From the NCBI RefSeq assembly GCF_004168365.1, contig NZ_CP035704.1, positions 3,348,001-3,412,000 on the forward strand: DNA of 64,000 nucleotides, read 5' to 3'. The notes below the pieces were generated by a model, which was given only the letters and a program-made list of their open reading frames with translations, ran no database searches and was not told where the DNA came from. Shown in pieces: positions 9,527 through 18,128 of the stretch. This stretch comes from Pseudolysobacter antarcticus (GTDB taxonomy: Bacteria; Pseudomonadota; Gammaproteobacteria; Xanthomonadales; Rhodanobacteraceae). Numbering within the stretch: the first letter of the stretch is position 1; each line of letters begins with the position of its first letter. The translations under genes and the position numbers were made by a program.

Positions 9527-11449
9527 ATGCTCGCCATTTCGCGTTTGATTTTAATCGCAGTAGTCGCCTGCCCGTTCGGCCATCACGCGCAGGCCAGCTG
9601 CATCGGCGGCGTGCATCCGACGCTGTATGTCGGCAGCGACAACAAATGCAATTACGCCGCGATCCAGACAGCGATCAACGCGGTTTCCACTACAGCCACG
9701 TGCTCGCCGAATATCGTCATCAGCGGCAGACCGAGCTGGACCGAACATCTGATCATCACCGACCGATCGCTCACGCTGATCGGCAATACTGGCAACTGCA
9801 GAATAAACAATACCGGCGGCACCACGCGAACTGACACAGACGCTGCTCACGCAGCGGTCGCGAAAGTGAAAATCGACGGCAGTGCAAATCAAGGCACGGA
9901 CGTGATCGATATCAGCGGCAACAGCAATGTCGCGTTGTTGAATCTCGAAATCAGTGGCGGCAATTCGTCGAGCCGAACCGTCGCCAGCGCTGGCGGTGTG
10001 ACCTTCAACGGCACTGGATCACTGACCCTGCAAAACGTCGAAGTTCATGCCAATCACGGCGATGCCGGCGGCGGTGTGGCATTTTTCGGCAGCGGTACCT
10101 TGCGCCTTGACGGCGCGAGCATCCATGACAACATCGCGGACTTTGCGGGCGGCGGCGTGAGTGTTTTGAGCTCGGCCATCAGCAATGTTGAATTTATCCT
10201 CGCCAATAGCACCGGCATCGCCACCGACATTTCTTCGAATCAGGCGACGGTGTTCGGTGGTGGCATATTCGCCTCGGGAGCAACGCATTTGCTCGCGGTG
10301 GCGACCGCACCTGGCGATGTTGTAATCCACGATAATTCGGTGGTGAACACGGCGACGCATGTCGGTACCGGCGGTGGCATTTTCTACTCGGGCAGTACGT
10401 TTGCCGATATCGCTCTGCCGGCCGCCTCGATCCAGACAAATCATGCCGACTACGGCGGCGGTATCGCTATTGCCACATCAAGCGCTGGCGATAGCATGCT
10501 GCGTCTATTCAGTACCAATGCGGCATTTCCGACTGCACTAAACAGCAATACCGCCACCGTTTTTGGCGGCGGCATTTATCTGTCCGGCGGCAGCTCGACG
10601 CGTGCCAGCGCATGCCTGTTCGATGCCGCGCTGATCGGCAACAGCTCCGGCCAATACGGCAGCGCGATCTATCTCAACGGCGGCGGTCGTTTGCTGATCA
10701 ACCCCGATGCCGATAGCCAATGCAGTTTCGCAAACGTTGCCGCACTCGGTGGTGTGCATTGCGATTCGAGCGCCAGCAACTGCAATCTGATCTCGCAAAA
10801 TTTCGTCGCATCCGGCAGCGTACAGACGATCCCCGCAACGATCGATTTTATCGGCGCGGCGAGCATCAACGCACAACGCGTGCGCCTGTCGCAGAACACC
10901 GGCGTGAGTGTCATACGTAGCAATTCCGCGACCGGCGACAATGTCGTTTTCAGCAATTGCCTGATCGATCACAACACCGTATCGAACGCGTTGGTTTCGC
11001 TGCAAGGCGCACCAGCAACTTTCGATGGCTGCACATTTGCAGACGACAATATTGCTGCTCCCACCAACACGGTTTTTGCATACGACACCGGCCTCACATT
11101 ACAACGCAGCATCGTGCACGAATCGATACGCGTGCTGACACCGGCAGCCGCGCTCGTCGCGCAATACCTGATTTTGAACGACCCGAGATTCGCGACTGAT
11201 GCCACCGTGCTGTATTCCGATCCGGATTTCGTCAACAGCGCCGCTAGCGACTACCACCTGCTATCGGGTTCGCCGGCGATCGATTTTGCACCGACCGGCG
11301 CGGACGGCGGCAGCGGCGATTTTGATCGTCAACCGCGGGTAGTCGATATTCCCGGTATCGCCAATTCCGCCGGCATACGCGATCTCGGCGCGTATGAATA
11401 TCAGCTCGGTGGCGTGCTCGATCGGATTTTCAGCAACGGTTTCGAGTGA
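9527..11449 (+). CDS. Secreted Pmp-like right-handed beta-helix protein 2
   Basis: A 640-residue paralogue of the proteins at 7506 and 11554. The start at 9527 follows GGGA by 6 nt and opens a signal peptide (MLAISRLILIAVVACPFG, cleavage near HAQA). The N-terminal cap YVGSDNKCNYAAIQTAI is shared with the first paralogue. Beta-helix coils follow with repeated GGGV/GGGI (AGGVTFNGTGSL, VFGGGIFASG, YGGGIAIATS). Extra Cys pairs occur in the C-terminal part (HCDSSASNCNL). The end is VLDRIFSNGFE with nothing after it, so the last residues are the tail motif itself. It is the most divergent of the three. Function unknown; probably exported to the cell surface. Confidence 0.85.
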   Translation: MLAISRLILIAVVACPFGHHAQASCIGGVHPTLYVGSDNKCNYAAIQTAINAVSTTATCSPNIVISGRPSWTEHLIITDRSLTLIGNTGNCRINNTGGTTRTDTDAAHAAVAKVKIDGSANQGTDVIDISGNSNVALLNLEISGGNSSSRTVASAGGVTFNGTGSLTLQNVEVHANHGDAGGGVAFFGSGTLRLDGASIHDNIADFAGGGVSVLSSAISNVEFILANSTGIATDISSNQATVFGGGIFASGATHLLAVATAPGDVVIHDNSVVNTATHVGTGGGIFYSGSTFADIALPAASIQTNHADYGGGIAIATSSAGDSMLRLFSTNAAFPTALNSNTATVFGGGIYLSGGSSTRASACLFDAALIGNSSGQYGSAIYLNGGGRLLINPDADSQCSFANVAALGGVHCDSSASNCNLISQNFVASGSVQTIPATIDFIGAASINAQRVRLSQNTGVSVIRSNSATGDNVVFSNCLIDHNTVSNALVSLQGAPATFDGCTFADDNIAAPTNTVFAYDTGLTLQRSIVHESIRVLTPAAALVAQYLILNDPRFATDATVLYSDPDFVNSAASDYHLLSGSPAIDFAPTGADGGSGDFDRQPRVVDIPGIANSAGIRDLGAYEYQLGGVLDRIFSNGFE

Positions 11450-11478
11450 TCCGATAATCGCATCGCAGCGTGTTCGGA

Positions 11479-11516
11479 ATGGCGCTGCGAGTCGCCGAAT
11501 TCCGTTCCTCGAAATA
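11479..11516 (+). promoter_or_regulatory. Conserved upstream element, copy 3 (in frame with the main gene)
   Basis: Same element with ATGGCGCTG and ATTCCGTTCCTCGAAA, 24 nt apart. It begins 30 nt after the previous stop, and CGTTCC lies 51 nt before the start chosen for the next gene. Here the leader frame (MALRVAEFRSSKY...) has no stop and runs straight into the beta-helix protein, so a longer start at 11479 is formally possible. Confidence 0.6.
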
Positions 11517-11553
11517 TATGCACGCAACGTTGCGTCTGCTTGAGGAAATGCCG

Positions 11554-13491
11554 ATGTTTATGATCCTGCGAATGCTGCTATTGATTTTTTGCGCGTGTCT
11601 GATCGGCGTGCAACAAGCGCGCGCAGTGTGTTCGATCAGCGTGCCACCGCAGCCGCGCTATGTCGGCAATACGACCAGCGACAACAAATGCACCGACAAC
11701 GATATCCAGTCCGCGATCAATGCAGCAGCCTGCCCCGGCACCAGAATTTACATTACCGGCGAACGGAATTACACCGGCCAGCATCTCGTGATCTCGGGCC
11801 AATCTTTGTCCTTGATCGGCAGCGCCGCCGCGTGCGGTGTGGAGAATGCAAACGGCGGCGGCAGTGCCGTGCCGACCGCACCGTTACGCACACTCACGGG
11901 TTCGAGCACGCTCGGCGCGAGTGTGATTTCGATCATCGGCAACAGCACCGTCACGCTGCAATATCTCGACATCACGGGCGGCAATCTCAACGGCTCAGGC
12001 AAGGGCGGCGGGATTTTTTTCTACGGTTCCGGCGCGCTCACGCTAGATACCACCACAGTCGATTCCAACCAAGCCGATTCGGGCGGTGGCATCAACATGA
12101 ATTCACCGAGCAGTTCAGCGCTCACGCTCACGCTGTTGAAAAATTCGCTCGTAACCAACAATGTCGCTACAACCTCTGGCGGCGGCATCCTGCTGGAAGG
12201 CAATTCTCAGCTGATCGCGATTTCGGATCAGACGCTGATCGGATCGAATCAGGCCCTCGGCGGCTATGGCGGCGGCATCCATATCATCGGCCCGGCGCGC
12301 GCGGATATCGGCTCGGCCGGCCACGACAGCGCGGGCGTGGTATCGAATAATTCCGCCGTCTATGGCGGCGGCATTGCGGCTCGCGCGACCCAGAGCAACG
12401 CGCAAAATGCTGTCGTGCAACTGTTCACGAGCAATGCCGAGCATCCGGTCGATGTGCAGAACAATCATGCCTCGGCGCTTGGTGGCGCGATCTATCTGCT
12501 ACCGTTTGAAGACTCGACGGGGAGTTCCTCTGACGCGGTGTTTTGCGCCTATAACTTTCGTATCGATAACAACACTGCGGCCGACGGCGCGGCGATTTAC
12601 AGCGACGACGCCAGCGCCAGCGGACAATCCGATCACGGCAGCTCGACCTACATGAATCTGCCTGCGCCAAATCCGCCACTGTGCGGTGCGGCAACGCCCG
12701 CCACTTTCGGCGCCGTCGTTTGTGCAGCAGATGCACCATGCAATGCGCTCACCGCCAATCGTGCCGAGCAAATGGATACGACTCCGACCAGTGGCGCCAC
12801 GATCTTTGTTCGCGCCGGTTTATTCAACGGCGAAAGAATCAGCCTGCAGCACAATCAAGGCGGCGAGCTGATCCGCGCCGCCGGCAATGCCAGCGCATAT
12901 CCCGTTGCGGCGTTATCCAGTTGCCTGGTATCCAGCAACTCGTTCACGGGAGATTTGATCCTTGCCGAATACGCCGTCGTGGAGCTGCAAAACTGCACGA
13001 TCGCGGGCAATATTTTTTTCTCATTCGGCCCGGTCTTTCCACATTATCTGATTTATCTCGATGCAAATTCCCACCTCGTCATGAACGACAGTATCGTCTA
13101 CGAAACCAACCTGCTCACACTCGACCAGCCCGGCAACGTCAATGATCCAATGCACATTGTGGTGAAAAACGTGTTGTCGAACGACATTACCACCTTGCCC
13201 AGCAGCCCATCGATCATTGTCGGCGATCCGCTATTTACCGATACCAGAAATGTCAATTACCGGCTAAAGGCATTCGTCCAGAACGGCCATGTGACGCATT
13301 CGCCCGCGATCGATTTTTCTGCGACTGCTATCTCCAATTTGACTGATCTGGAGGGAAAACCTTTCGATCAGGATGTGCCCACCGTGCCGAACAATTTCGG
13401 CCCGCACGATCTCGGTGCGTACGAGATGCGACCAATCCCCGGGCGTATTTTTGCGGACGGTTTTGGCGACGCGATTTCGATCGTGTATTGA
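11554..13491 (+). CDS. Secreted Pmp-like right-handed beta-helix protein 3
   Basis: A 645-residue protein. The ATG at 11554 is chosen because GAGGA (11542-11546) is 7 nt upstream; the ATG at 11548 is too close to that SD. The signal peptide is MFMILRMLLLIFCACLIG with cleavage near ARA. The cap has SDNKCTDNDIQSAINAAAC. Coils carry the GGGI turns (GKGGGIFFYGSG, GYGGGIHIIG, VYGGGIAARAT). It matches paralogue 1 in several places, for example the CAYNFRIDNNTAADGAAIY stretch and DAPCNAL. The tail is PGRIFADGFGDAISIVY. Together with its neighbours it suggests repeated local duplication. Exported; no enzymatic residues recognised. Confidence 0.85.
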   Translation: MFMILRMLLLIFCACLIGVQQARAVCSISVPPQPRYVGNTTSDNKCTDNDIQSAINAAACPGTRIYITGERNYTGQHLVISGQSLSLIGSAAACGVENANGGGSAVPTAPLRTLTGSSTLGASVISIIGNSTVTLQYLDITGGNLNGSGKGGGIFFYGSGALTLDTTTVDSNQADSGGGINMNSPSSSALTLTLLKNSLVTNNVATTSGGGILLEGNSQLIAISDQTLIGSNQALGGYGGGIHIIGPARADIGSAGHDSAGVVSNNSAVYGGGIAARATQSNAQNAVVQLFTSNAEHPVDVQNNHASALGGAIYLLPFEDSTGSSSDAVFCAYNFRIDNNTAADGAAIYSDDASASGQSDHGSSTYMNLPAPNPPLCGAATPATFGAVVCAADAPCNALTANRAEQMDTTPTSGATIFVRAGLFNGERISLQHNQGGELIRAAGNASAYPVAALSSCLVSSNSFTGDLILAEYAVVELQNCTIAGNIFFSFGPVFPHYLIYLDANSHLVMNDSIVYETNLLTLDQPGNVNDPMHIVVKNVLSNDITTLPSSPSIIVGDPLFTDTRNVNYRLKAFVQNGHVTHSPAIDFSATAISNLTDLEGKPFDQDVPTVPNNFGPHDLGAYEMRPIPGRIFADGFGDAISIVY

Positions 13492-13526
13492 GCGCAACGA
13501 CCACTACATATCTTCATGCGTCAGGA

Positions 13527-13564
13527 ATGTCGCTGCACACGCGCAAATTACGTTCCTCGAAACA
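13527..13564 (+). promoter_or_regulatory. Conserved upstream element, copy 4, before an unrelated gene
   Basis: Same element with ATGTCGCTG and ATTACGTTCCTCGAAACA, 24 nt apart. It begins 35 nt after the previous stop. As codons, 13527-13574 would encode MSLHTRKLRSSKQAP then stop. The gene that follows is a leucine-rich-repeat protein, not a beta-helix paralogue, so the element is kept independently of the coding sequence downstream. Its CGTTCC block lies 100 nt before the LRR start. Confidence 0.6.
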
Positions 13565-13650
13565 GGCACCGTAACGAGCCTTTCGTCATGCAAATACCTG
13601 AGGCCACAAGGCCAGGTTTTGCATCTCTGTGCAATTACCAAGGAAACGCG

Positions 13651-14505
13651 ATGGCAACTCCGAACAAACATATTAATACGGCAAAATCTCCAACGCGTTT
13701 GGTGCTGACCACGCTATACGCCGCATTCGCGATTGGGACCGTGCAAGCGGCGATTCCGACCACCGAACGCAGCGTTCTGGATGCCTTGTACGCAAATACC
13801 GGTGGCAGCTCATGGTCGATCAACACGGGTTGGGAAACCAACGCCAACGAGTGCACATGGTATGGAATCGAATGCGATGTGGCCGGCGACCACGTTACCG
13901 AGATCAGCGTGGCCGGCAATAATTTGTCGGGCATACTCCCCGATATTTCGGCACTCACCGCGCTGGTGAATTTCGATGTGGGAGAGAATCACCTGCATGG
14001 CTCGATTCCCGCGCTGACCGCGCTTGTGAATTTGCAATTTATTGAAGCGGAAGACAATCAGCTCAGCGGCCCTATTCCTTCATTGTCCGGCCTCACCGCA
14101 TTGCAAAGCCTGGATATCCAGAACAATACTCTCAGCGGCAACGCACCTGATCTGAGCAGCCTGAATTCGCTGATTGGTTTTGTAATCGGCGGCAACAGGC
14201 TTACCGGTCCGGTGCCTGCGCCGCCGCCAGTACCGGTGAATAAACTCAGCGCCGTACTGTGTGCGAATTTTTTTGATCCACCCTCCAACCCGGAATCCGC
14301 CACGGACCAGTACTGGGACGGTGCGAGCGTGAGCGATTCCTGGTACGACGGATGCACACGCGCACCGGTGGTTGATGCCACGCCGGTTTTGGTACCGCTA
14401 TTCGCACCGCTATCGACACTGCTATTGATCAGCTTGCTTGGGGTGGCCGGAGGTCTTGCAGTTCGGTATCGCACTGTAGGATTCAACAGCAGTGACACGC
14501 GCTGA
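13651..14505 (+). CDS. Secreted leucine-rich-repeat protein with C-terminal membrane anchor
   Basis: A 284-residue protein. AAGGAA lies 5 nt before the ATG at 13651, and the resulting N-terminus carries a signal peptide (core LVLTTLYAAFAIGTVQA). Residues about 33-70 look like a plant-type LRR cap (LDALYANTGGSSW ... CTWYGIECD). Four or five LRRs of about 23 residues follow (NNLSGILPDISALTAL, NQLSGPIPSLSGLTAL, NTLSGNAPDLSSL). A proline-rich linker and a Cys-containing segment precede PVLVPLFAPLSTLLLIS, a membrane helix and Arg-Tyr-Arg. This resembles an IPTL-CTERM anchor, though the IPTL box is degenerate. LRRs usually bind proteins or glycans; the partner is unknown. It converges with the kinase gene at 14557. 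Confidence 0.8.
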   Translation: MATPNKHINTAKSPTRLVLTTLYAAFAIGTVQAAIPTTERSVLDALYANTGGSSWSINTGWETNANECTWYGIECDVAGDHVTEISVAGNNLSGILPDISALTALVNFDVGENHLHGSIPALTALVNLQFIEAEDNQLSGPIPSLSGLTALQSLDIQNNTLSGNAPDLSSLNSLIGFVIGGNRLTGPVPAPPPVPVNKLSAVLCANFFDPPSNPESATDQYWDGASVSDSWYDGCTRAPVVDATPVLVPLFAPLSTLLLISLLGVAGGLAVRYRTVGFNSSDTR

Positions 14506-14556
14506 GTTTGTCGAAGCAAACCTACCTGCCGCCTGTCGGTCGTATTGAGAAAAGTA

Positions 14557-17391
14557 TCAACGCCCGGCTTTCGTCGGTGTTGATGCGAGGCGATTTTCAA
14601 CCAGCATTCGTAGCCGATGATCGGGCGGCAATCCACTGAGAATCGCTGCCGCCGTGGTGTATTCGCGCGCGGCGGCAACGACATCACCGAGTGCGGTCTG
14701 CGCATCGCCTAGCAGCAGATGCGCCTCGCCGATCCAGCTATGTTTTTCGCCGAGTTCGGGTAGCGTCACGGCGATGGCATCCTGAACTTCCGTCAGCGCA
14801 TTTTTCGCGTTACCGTGCCACAGATCGATTTGCGCCAGCGCGTTGATCGCGGTGAGTCGAAGCGGATGATGCGCATACTTTTCATCAGCCAGAGATTCTC
14901 GTGCGTGTATCGCATTGTCGGCGCTGCAGCCATCTCCCGGCGCGCGCTCACAAGCCTGCGCAAACCACGCCAGCACGTTTGGCGCCGTAGCCGCGCCACT
15001 GCTTTGCGCAGCACTGATCGATGGCAGCAGATGCTGGCGCAATGCTGCGTAATCGCCGCGCAGCCGATCCATGTTCGCCGCAGCGAGATCGATCGCCCGC
15101 AGCGCTGGTGTGCCACCGCCTTGAATGGTCGGCGCGATCTTGCGCGCACGATCGAGATCGACGCTGGCCGTATCGAAATGCCCAGCGGCTATTTCCGCAT
15201 TCGCGCGGATCACTAGCGCGCGCACAAAACGCGGATGCGATTCGCCAAGCACCTTCGCTGTCATCGTTACCATTTCGTCGCAGCTCGCAGCGGACTGTTC
15301 GTTAAGTTCGAGCTGTGTTTCGGTTTCGCACAGACCCATCAAAATCTGAACCAGCATCTGGTGATTGTCGATACCGATGCGCTTGAACATGGCGCGCGCT
15401 TCGAGCTGCGGCGGCAGGCCTTCGCGTGGACGGCCGAGGCGAAACATCACGCCGCCGATATTCGCCAGACTCGTGGCAGCGACATAACTTTCGCCCTTCG
15501 CCTGGACAAAAAGATCGTGCGCTTTCTGCAGCAACTCCAGTGCGCGTTCGAGTTGATTTGCATGCACGTAGGCCAGCGCCAGATTGTTGTAACCGGCGCC
15601 GAGGTTTTCCGCGGTGGATTGGGGATCGGCCTGGCGCACTTGCAACGATTCCTGATTGAGCGCGATGAGTTCGTCATCTTTCGCACCTTGGGCGTTGCGC
15701 ACGAACGCAATGTCTTCGAGTACCGCCGCCAGTGATGTGCCGCTAATCCTGTTGGCCTGCATCGCCGCGCGCACGCTATTCAGTTCGCTCAAGGCCGTAT
15801 CGAACTCGCCGAGACGATACAAAACCCGTGCGTGTTTCTCACGCGTATCGAGCGTGCGCACATCGTTCGGCCCGTACAGACTTTCGGTGACGCGATAGGC
15901 GCGCTCGGACAATTCGCGATTGTTCTTGATCTCGCCGATCTGATCCTGGATGCGCGAAAACATGTCGAGCAATTCGGCCTGCGCGCGCAAGTCATCGTGG
16001 AAACTCGTGTCGACGCGCGCGAGTCCACGTTGCAGCAATTCCTGCAGACTCGGCGCCTTGTCCGGCGCCGTGCCCTCGCTCAGCGGCTGGAACAGGCTCT
16101 CGACAAATCCCTGGATTTCGCGCGCGCGGCTGGCCTCGCTGCGCGCGACCTTGGCCTGCCAGAGAGCCAAAGCCAACGCAGCAATGATCGCCAGTAAAAA
16201 CATTGCCGTGATTGCCACGCTGCCACGATGGCGCTGCACGAATTTGCGCGTGCGATACCAGCGCGATGGCGGATGCGCTTCGACCGGTTTGCCCCCGAGA
16301 TGACGCTGGATATCATCAGCCAGCGCGCCGGCCGATGTGTAGCGGCGCGGCGGTTCGGTATCCAGACACTTCAGCAGAATCGTGTCGAGATCGCCACGTA
16401 ACGCGCGCGGCAGCAGCGCAGGTTTGGGCAGCGTCACATGCTCGCCGCCATTCACGCTGGCGAGCGACGAAGGTCGCCGCGTGGGGTTGCCTTGCGGCCG
16501 CAGCCCGAGCAGCAGCTCGTGCAGCAGAACGCCGAGCGCATACACATCGGTAGCCGTGGTGATGGGCGCACCGGCAAGTTGTTCGGGTGCTGCGTACTCG
16601 GGCGTGAACACACCGACGGTCGCATTTTCACCATCGTCTTCGAGCAATTTGGCGATGCCGAAATCAAGCAGCTTCACGGTGCCATCGTCGGCGACGAGAA
16701 TGTTTGACGGCTTGATGTCGCGGTGCACGATCAACGCGCGATGCGCCGCTTCGACGGCGCGGCAGACAATCAGGAAAAGTTCGAGGCGTTCGCGCACACC
16801 GAGACGTCGCTCGGCAGCGTGCCGCGTAATCGGCTGACCGTCGACATACTCGATCACGAGATACGGAATGCCCGCGCCGGTCACACCGCCATCGACCAGA
16901 TGCGCAATGTTGGGATGCTCCAGACTCGCCAGCAGTTGGCGCTCGCGGCGGAACAAGCGTTGTTCAATCTCGGAATACAGACCGCGCCGCAACAGCTTCA
17001 CCGCCACGCGCTGATGAAAATCGGCCCCCTCACGCTCGCCGAGAAATACCGCCGCCATGCCACCCTGGCCGAGCAGTCGGGTCAGACGAAATACACCGAT
17101 GCGCTGGCCGATCAGGCCATCCGGCCGCAATGGTTCTTCGACCAGCATGCGCGCCGCGTGTTCGTCCGCGGAAATGTCGAGGTAACCGTCTTCGGACTGA
17201 TCCGCGTCGAGCAATCGTTCGAGCGCGATACGCTCCTCGGCATCAGGCACGTTTGCCGCGAGCCACGCCGACCGCGTCGCGGGATCAAGCTCGACAACCA
17301 GTTCGAACAATTCGCGCATGCGCGCCAAAGTATCGCCAGCGCGAGCAGCGAAATCGGTATCGGGCAGCGGATGGGCGTCGTCAGTTTGCAT
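14557..17391 (-). CDS. Membrane Ser/Thr protein kinase with TPR sensor region
   Basis: A 944-residue protein. The PknB-type kinase domain spans about 100-370. It has the glycine loop GQGGMAAVF (109-117), Lys132 in VAVKLL, an HRD loop at 223-225 (HRDIKPSNIL), DFG at 243-245 and APEQ near 268-271, so it should be active. One membrane helix lies at about 391-411. The outer part (about 450-930) is rich in TPR-like helix pairs and probably binds proteins outside the membrane. GAGG lies 5 nt before the start. It sits 47 nt downstream of an ECF sigma gene on the same strand and is very probably co-transcribed with it, which suggests kinase control of that sigma factor. Confidence 0.9.
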   Translation of the reverse strand: MQTDDAHPLPDTDFAARAGDTLARMRELFELVVELDPATRSAWLAANVPDAEERIALERLLDADQSEDGYLDISADEHAARMLVEEPLRPDGLIGQRIGVFRLTRLLGQGGMAAVFLGEREGADFHQRVAVKLLRRGLYSEIEQRLFRRERQLLASLEHPNIAHLVDGGVTGAGIPYLVIEYVDGQPITRHAAERRLGVRERLELFLIVCRAVEAAHRALIVHRDIKPSNILVADDGTVKLLDFGIAKLLEDDGENATVGVFTPEYAAPEQLAGAPITTATDVYALGVLLHELLLGLRPQGNPTRRPSSLASVNGGEHVTLPKPALLPRALRGDLDTILLKCLDTEPPRRYTSAGALADDIQRHLGGKPVEAHPPSRWYRTRKFVQRHRGSVAITAMFLLAIIAALALALWQAKVARSEASRAREIQGFVESLFQPLSEGTAPDKAPSLQELLQRGLARVDTSFHDDLRAQAELLDMFSRIQDQIGEIKNNRELSERAYRVTESLYGPNDVRTLDTREKHARVLYRLGEFDTALSELNSVRAAMQANRISGTSLAAVLEDIAFVRNAQGAKDDELIALNQESLQVRQADPQSTAENLGAGYNNLALAYVHANQLERALELLQKAHDLFVQAKGESYVAATSLANIGGVMFRLGRPREGLPPQLEARAMFKRIGIDNHQMLVQILMGLCETETQLELNEQSAASCDEMVTMTAKVLGESHPRFVRALVIRANAEIAAGHFDTASVDLDRARKIAPTIQGGGTPALRAIDLAAANMDRLRGDYAALRQHLLPSISAAQSSGAATAPNVLAWFAQACERAPGDGCSADNAIHARESLADEKYAHHPLRLTAINALAQIDLWHGNAKNALTEVQDAIAVTLPELGEKHSWIGEAHLLLGDAQTALGDVVAAAREYTTAAAILSGLPPDHRLRMLVENRLASTPTKAGR

Positions 17392-17438
17392 GTGTCCTCT
17401 AGATCAAGAACGAAAAACAGCCGCCGGTAGCGACATAC

Positions 17439-17981
17439 CTAACCGATTTGCTCATACAAAAAGGCGCGCGCGTACCGCCAGTCGCGATTCAGCGTGCGTG
17501 TGGCAACACCGGTCAGGGCGGCGATTTCCGGCAACGACAAGCCTGCGAAATAATGCAGCGCGACCAGCCGCGCCGCACGCGGATCGTCGCGTTCCAGGCG
17601 GCGCAGCGCATCGTCGAGTTGCAAGGTACGTTCGGCGGTGCCGTCGGCGAGATGGATCACGGCATCCTCGTCTTCCATGATGATTTCGCCGCCGCGTTTC
17701 AGGCTCATGCGTTCGCGCGCGCGGTCGACCAGGATATGGCGCATGGCCTGCGCGGCATAATCGAAAAATTGCGCCGGTGTTTCAAAATTCAGTTCGCGAC
17801 TTGTGCTGAGTTTCAGATACAACTCGTGCACGAGTGCGGTGGTGTTCAGCGTGGCGCTGCCGACACGCGCGCGCTGCCGACTGGCCATTGCCTTGAGACG
17901 CGCATACACGCCGCTGAACAAGGCATCGGTGGGTTGCACAGATGACACCGATCGAGATGCTGCCGATGGCAATTCCGACAT
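17439..17981 (-). CDS. ECF-type RNA polymerase sigma factor (kinase-linked)
   Basis: A 180-residue protein. The ATG at 17981 (MSELPSAASRS) has GGAG 7 nt upstream and is preferred over one 99 nt further up. The sigma-2 region is in ALVHELYLKL through QAMRHILVDRARER. The sigma-4 helix-turn-helix is LSLPEIAALTGVATRTLNRDWRYARAFL. This spelling (Thr-Arg-Thr before Asn-Arg-Asp-Trp) is typical of the ECF family often encoded next to Ser/Thr kinases. No anti-sigma gene is adjacent; the next gene is a kinase. In such pairs phosphorylation of the sigma factor can replace an anti-sigma factor (known for EcfP/PknT in Vibrio). The targets here are unknown. Confidence 0.88.
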   Translation of the reverse strand: MSELPSAASRSVSSVQPTDALFSGVYARLKAMASRQRARVGSATLNTTALVHELYLKLSTSRELNFETPAQFFDYAAQAMRHILVDRARERMSLKRGGEIIMEDEDAVIHLADGTAERTLQLDDALRRLERDDPRAARLVALHYFAGLSLPEIAALTGVATRTLNRDWRYARAFLYEQIG

Positions 17982-18128
17982 GAAATATCTCCGCGTAGCA
18001 GATTTACAGACTAGCGGAATACGGCGCAGATTCAACGTACTTTTGTCGCAGTCGATCGCAGCGACATTAAATCCTTTCAATACACGATTGCGATCAGCAG
18101 CCGCAGAGAGCGACGAGAAATCGAAATG

